Assembly: GCF_003086295.3 (NCBI RefSeq)
Contig: NC_092044.1
Coordinates: 71,972,528-72,036,527 of the forward strand
DNA length: 64,000 nucleotides
Source: Arachis hypogaea
Lineage: Eukaryota > Streptophyta > Magnoliopsida > Fabales > Fabaceae
Direction: 5' to 3'
The notes beneath the pieces are model-generated. The model ran no database searches. It was not told where the DNA came from and was given only the letters and a program-made list of their open reading frames with translations. Both the position numbers and the translations under genes were made by a program. Within the stretch, counting starts at the first letter, position 1. Each line of letters begins with the position of its first letter. Below, piece after piece: positions 59,385 to 64,000 of the stretch.

Positions 59385-60564
59385 CCAACAATATCAATAT
59401 TCATCATCCATTATCAACCACAGCAACAACTCTCATCAACAACAATAATCGTCATTACTCATTAACATCAACAATTCCCCATAATCATCCTTAACCACAA
59501 TATTCCAATGACACCAACAATTAACATCAATTCATATATAATCATTCATACACCAACAACTTTCAATTCTATCTTAGGATCAACTAGCCTAAGTGCCCGT
59601 GGATATTATATACTAAATAGAGGAAATCGAAACCATATCTTGGTCGATCCCCAATATGCACCAAAACCCCAAATGGAGCCCAAGACAAGCTTTCAAGCAC
59701 AATCTATGCCACCAAGCATCTCCAACAAGCATCAACAAGCTCCAAACATCACCATAAACAAGCTATATGTACATAAACCATCATAAATCAACCTAGGGCT
59801 CATTATAATTGAAATTTCACAAGAGTTTAAATGCCTCTTACCTTGCCCAACATTTTTGGAAGCCAAAACCAATATCAATCAAAGGCTAGAATGTACCTAA
59901 ACACCCAAAAATCACAAAACCTCACTTAGCCAAAACCCTAAAAACTCAAAACTTTAAGGAGAAGAATAGAAAAGAATTCGTGGTTACCTCTCCAGTTTCT
60001 TGTATGGGTTTTTTTAGAGCTCTTCACAAGGAACGTGTGGCCGTAAACGGTGCAGCGATCAGAGCTCTGTAGCTCAAGATATGAGCTTGAGAAGATAAAG
60101 GTGAATAATATCCACAGTGTTTCTCTTCTTCTTCTTCTTCTCAGCTGGTGTGGGTGTGTTTGTGATTGTGTTATGCTGAGTTGGTTCATTAATGAACCCT
60201 TTTATATGTTGGGCTTGGGCTCAACTTGGGCCCGGTCCAACCCGTTAGCATTTTTAGCCCGTTCAGCCCAACTTTGGGCCAAATCTTTAACACTAACGCC
60301 CGGTTTTCCATTTCTAATGTTTTTCTAAGGTTTTTTACTATTTCCACTTTTTCTCGTGCGGTACCGGGCAGACTTGAACCGGTTCAACCGGTTCGACTGC
60401 CAGTTCATGGTTTTTCACAGTTTTTCGCAAAAAATATATTTTCTGACTTAGAAAAACCTACTGAGTCCAAAATCATATTTAAATCCCCAAATTCTCATCC
60501 TAACTTTCTGGAATTTAATTTGGGCATTTAAATGATTTTATCCGTGAAAAATCCGGTTCTTACA
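59385..60564 (-). mobile_element. 5' LTR of the chromovirus-like element, outer part
   Basis: Continues the split LTR after the second CCAAC. Near-identical to 49014-50180. Palindrome GGTTCATTAATGAACC at 60183-60198 and TATA-like element at 60197-60207, minus strand. Ends GGTTCTTACA at 60564 against gag-coding DNA. Confidence 0.85.
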
Positions 60565-60566
60565 AT

Positions 60567-61253
60567 CCTGACCAACCAATGATGGAAGAGGTGAATTACA
60601 TGGAAAAACCCTATGGAAACACCTACAACCCCTCATGAAGGAATCATCCTAACCTTTCATGGAAGGATCAACGAAACCCTCAGCAAGGCTTCAATAATAA
60701 TCAAGGTGGAAGAACCCAGAATAGGTTCAACAACAGGCCACCATTCCCATCTTCTCAGGAACATATGGAGACTCCTAAGCAGAGCCTTTTTGACTTAGTC
60801 ACTATAGTCTCCAACCTTTCTAAGACCACTCATAGTATCATAACTGAAACAAGGTCTTCCATCAGAAATCTGGAGGTACAAGTTGGTCAATTGAGCAAGA
60901 GAATGCTAACTCCTACTGATACTCTTCCTAGTAACACTGAAGTGAACCCAAGAGAAGAGTGCAAGGCCATCACCACAGAGGCTGAGGCCAAATCTGGAGA
61001 GACTGAGATGGCGTTGAACGCCAGTAAGGAGTACCTTACTAGGCGTTCAATGCCCACACTGGCTAAGAGCTTGGCATTGAACGCCAGTGAAGAGGATCTC
61101 ACTGGGTGTTCAACGCGCATAATGGCATCAAAGCTGGCATTGAACGCCAGTGAGGCAGACCTCATTGGGAATTTAACGCCCAAAAAGCTACAAGAGGTAG
61201 AGTTGAATGCCAGTAAGGGTACCCCTACTAAGCATTCAACACACACTGATTAA
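60567..61253 (+). pseudogene. gag C-terminal part, family C-like
   Basis: Plus strand, entered from the LTR insertion. PDQPMMEEVNYMEKPYGNTY, NPS, TGA (tryptophan in the family C gag), then RNHPNLSWKDQ, QQGFNNNQGG, SIRNLEVQVGQLSKRM and LPSNTEVNPREECKAI, matching the family C gags at 7351 and 21226. The extra feature is a block of four tandem repeats of 21 residues starting LNAS (61014-61253). Ends at TAA 61251-61253. The 5' half of the gene is lost. Confidence 0.8.
61014..61253 (+). repeat. 63-bp in-frame tandem repeat in gag
   Basis: Units 61014-61076, 61077-61139, 61140-61202 and a partial 61203-61253. Each opens TTGAACGCCAGT (LNAS) or a close variant and has an inverted partner (GGCGTTCAATGCC, GGTGTTCAACGCG and so on) about 30 bases later. 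The period is exactly 21 codons. The palindromic word is the one found in family C LTRs. Confidence 0.85.
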
Positions 61254-62011
61254 GTTCTTATCCAATAATTAAAGGAAGCCAAGGCTCACATAGAGACCAT
61301 AGAGGTTCCATTGCATGCACTCTTACAATGCATGAGTTCTGATGAATACTCATCCTCTGATGAGGATGATAAAACTAGGAAAGAGTAAGTTGCTTGGTAC
61401 CTAGGAGCTCTCATGAAGTTAAATGCCAAATTATTTGGAGTAAAGACATTGGAGGAAGAACCTCCAGTGCTTACCAAAGAACTCAATGCTTTGGTTCAGC
61501 AGAAGCTACCTCAGAAGCTTCCGAATCTCGGACGCTTCCTAATTCCTTACATCATAGGCACCATAACCTTTGAGAAGGCTCTGTGTGACCTAGGGTAAGT
61601 ATAAACGTCATGCCACTCTCTGTAATAGAGAAGTTGGGAATCATTGAGGTACGAGCTGCAAACATCTCACCAGAGATGGCAGACAAATCAATGAAGAAAA
61701 CATATGATTTAGTAGAGGATGTCTTAGTAAAGGTTGAAGACTTTTACATCCTTGCAAACTTCATAATCCTAGATACTGGGGAAGATGAGGATGAATCCAT
61801 CATCCTTGGAAGACCTTTCCTAGCCACTGCTAGGGAGAATTGATTTTACAACTCGAGGAAGATCAAATCTTGTTCAGGATGCCTCACCCTAACTCTTCTT
61901 CTGAGAAAAGAGAGATAACTGCGCAACACTTAGTGTTCCAACCATCTATTTCAGTGCAGAGCTTTACTAAGCCCCCAAACACCAATTCTAAGTTTGGTGT
62001 TAGGCAGCCAT
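61254..62011 (+). pseudogene. protease region fragment, family C-like
   Basis: After a short broken stretch with AKAHIETIEV and the acidic SSDEYSSSDEDD, the frame 61413-61598 gives MKLNAKLFGVKTLEEEPPVL and IPYIIGTITFEKALCDLG. The catalytic DLGAS motif is broken right after DLG: one base is missing, giving a stop. In the next frame INVMPLSVIEKLGI and FIILDTGEDEDESIILGRPF complete the aspartic protease fold. RT is absent. It stops against the LTR at 62012. Confidence 0.8.
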
Positions 62012-63608
62012 TGGTAAGCGAAATTGTGATCTCACACACTTTCTTCACAACTCTGCGTAGCTGACCAGCAAGTGCACTGGGTCGTCCAAGTAATACCTTA
62101 CGTGAGTAAGGGTCGATCCCACGGAGATTGTTGGCTTGAAGCAAGCTATGGTCATCTTGTAAATCTTAGTTAGGCAGATTCAAATGGTCATGGGGTGTTG
62201 ATAATTAAAAGACAGATAAAACATAAAATAGGATAGAGATACTTATGCAATTCATTGGTGGAAGTTTCAGATAAACGTATAGAGATGCTTTGATCCTTTT
62301 GAATCCCTGCTTTCCTGCTGCTTTCATCTAGTCATGCGTACTCCTTTCCATGGCAAGCTGTATGTTGGAGGATCACCGTTGTCAATGGCTACCGTCCGTC
62401 TTCTCAGTGAAAATGGTCCGGCTACGAGTTACGTAGGGCTAATCATCTGTCAATTGTCACTTGTGTTGGAATAAGATCCAATGATCCTTTTGCGCACTGT
62501 CACTGCGCCCAGCACTCGTGAGTTTGAAGCTCGTCACAGTCATCCCATCCTAGATCATACTCGGAATACCACAGATAAGGTTTAGACTTTCCAGATCTCA
62601 AGAATGCTGCCAATTGATTCTAGCTTATACCACGAAGACTCTGATCTCACGGAATGGAAGGCTCTATTTTTAGGAGAGGCAACCATGCGTCGTGGACCAA
62701 GAGGCCAAGAGATATACATTCAAGCTTGTTTTTAGGTAGAACGGAAGTAGTTGTCAGGCACGCGTTCATAAGTGAGAATGGTGATGAGTTTCACTTGATC
62801 ATCACATTCATCATGTTGAAGTACGAATGAATATCTTAGAACAAGAATAAGCTTGAATTGAATAGAAAACAGTAGTAATTGCATTAATTCGTGAGGAATA
62901 GCCCCCTAAGCATGATCAAGATATCAATAATAATACAAAGATAGTCTCCAAAATGATCTCAAGATCTCCCCTCCTAAAAATACAATAGTAAAAGGTCCTA
63001 TTTATAATGACTAGTAACCTAGGGTTTACAGAGATAAGTAAATGATGCAGAAATCCACTTCCGGGGCCCACTTGGTGTGTGCTTGGGCTGAGCATTGAAG
63101 CTTTCACATGCATAGGCTTTTCTTGGAGTTAAACGCCAGCTCTGGTACCAGTTTGGGTGTTTAACTCCAGCTTTTATGCTCGTTCTGGCGTTTAACGCCA
63201 GAAAAAGGTAGAAAGTTGGCATTAAAACGCCAGTTTGCGTTATCAAAACTCGGGTAAAGTATGGACTATTATATATTGCTGGAAAGCCTAAGATGTCTAC
63301 TTTCCAACGCAATTAAGAGTGCGCTAATTGGACCTCTGTATCTCTAGAAAATTCATTTCGAGTGTAGGGAGGTCAGAATCGTACAGCATCTACAGTCCTT
63401 TTTCAGCCTCTAAATCAGATTTTTGCTCAGGTCTCTCAATTTCAGCCAGAAAATACCTGAAATCACAGAAAAACACACAAACTTATAGTAAAGTCCATAA
63501 ATGTGATTTTTGCATAAAAACTAATAATTATATACTACAAACTAACTAAATCATACTAAAAACTACCTATAAACAATACCAAAAAGCGTATAAATTATCC
63601 GCTCATCA
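62012..63608 (-). mobile_element. 3' LTR of a further family C element
   Basis: Minus strand from TGATGAGCGGATAATTT (63608) to 62012 (plus strand TGGTAAGCGAAATTG), 1597 bp. TATA box at 62998-63006. U3 holds GGCGTTTAACGCC palindromes at 63120-63240 and the GGAAAG...CTTTCC module near 63275. The polypurine-like side is on the right, so the body of the element lies beyond the window. Confidence 0.85.
62998..63006 (-). promoter_or_regulatory. TATA-like box of family C 3' LTR
   Basis: The minus strand reads TATAAATAG; position as in the other family C LTRs. Confidence 0.5.
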
Positions 63609-64000
63609 CAACACCAAACTTAAATTGTTGCTTGTCCCCAAGCAACTGAAAACAAAATAGAATAAAAAGAAGAGAATATACAGTGAATTCCAAAATATCA
63701 ATGAAGCTTAGGTCCAATTAGATGAGCGGGACTAGTAGCTTTTTGCTTCTGAACAGTTTTGACATCTCACTTTATCCTTTGAAGTTCAGAATGATTGGCA
63801 TCTCTAGGAATTCAGAATTAAGATAGTGTTATTGATTCTCCTAGTTCAGTATGTTGATTCTTGAACACAGCTACTTTATGAGTCTTGACTGTGACCCTAA
63901 GCACTTTATTTTCCAGTATTATCACCGAATACATAAATGCCACAGACACATAACTGGGTAAACCTTTTCAGATTGTGACTCAGCTTTGCTAAAGTCCCCA
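63609..64000 (-). other. 3' tail of family C element, minus strand
   Basis: The minus strand just before the LTR reads GCTTGGGGACAAGC, then AATTTAAGTTTGGTGTTG, the same arrangement as before the family A and B LTRs. No coding sequence; runs off the window. Confidence 0.7.

Larger units (their letters stand above)
49014..60564 (-). mobile_element. chromovirus-like gypsy element, gutted and nested
   Basis: On the minus strand from the right: 5' LTR (60564-59385 plus 55834-53434, split by a solo LTR), primer site of tRNA-Met type, gag, then a family C LTR fragment where protease and RT should be, an integrase remnant, polypurine tract, and a truncated 3' LTR at 50180-49014. Gag and integrase wording (EAQQWWQGERQLL, CLTCQKAKIEHQ, QPLEVPQWKWEG) is that of the Tekay/Del branch. 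The element inserted into a gag gene whose right half remains at 60567; the left flank is lost. Confidence 0.8.

Overview
The window is plant nuclear DNA, almost certainly from a legume. From memory, the LTR start TGATGAGCGGATAATTT and its partner motifs are typical of peanut (Arachis), but I could not check this. There is no sign of a bacterial, organellar or viral genome. Most of the sequence is Ty3/gypsy LTR retrotransposon DNA, nested and broken. In the middle lies a 23 kb island of decayed host-type genes around a telomere-like satellite. I see no gene that is clearly intact.

Layout. (1) 1-7052: the 3' end of a gypsy element (family B: RNase H end, integrase, 3' tail), then a chimeric LTR of family A holding a complete 2.8 kb solo LTR (3302-6108) with a 5-bp target duplication. 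(2) 7053-11318: a minus-strand fragment of family C (gag, leader, tRNA-Asp primer site, partial LTR). (3) 11319-20841: a nearly whole plus-strand family A element with a truncated 5' LTR, primer site, gag, protease, RT, RNase H, integrase, 3' tail and 3' LTR. It carries two nonsense codons and one frameshift. (4) 20842-25663: a second copy of the family C fragment, here with its full LTR. (5) 25664-49013: the gene island, with an F-box pseudogene, a Ulp1-protease-like gene, two copies of an unrecognised four-exon family, a 4.3 kb array of about 430-bp units built from CCCTAAA-like words (32682-36990), an RRM-like pseudogene, a B3-domain pseudogene, two long fold-back elements and the end of a FAR1/MULE-type gene. 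(6) 49014-60564: a minus-strand chromovirus-like gypsy element. Much of its pol is missing, with a family C LTR fragment in that place, and its 5' LTR is split by a related solo LTR (55835-59384, TSD CCAAC). (7) 60565-64000: a degraded gag-protease fragment and the 3' LTR of another family C element on the minus strand.

The most unusual theme is structural. LTRs of three families carry arrays of long, near-perfect hairpins built on related words (CACGTTTAACC, CAACGTTTGCC, GGCGTTTAACGCC), and families B and C also share a second LTR module. The same palindromic word has become a translated 21-residue tandem repeat in a gag gene (61014-61253). Recombination between these elements has left junctions that can be read, including (TTTAGGG)2 at one chimeric LTR joint and a 3-bp microhomology joint at 11316-11318.
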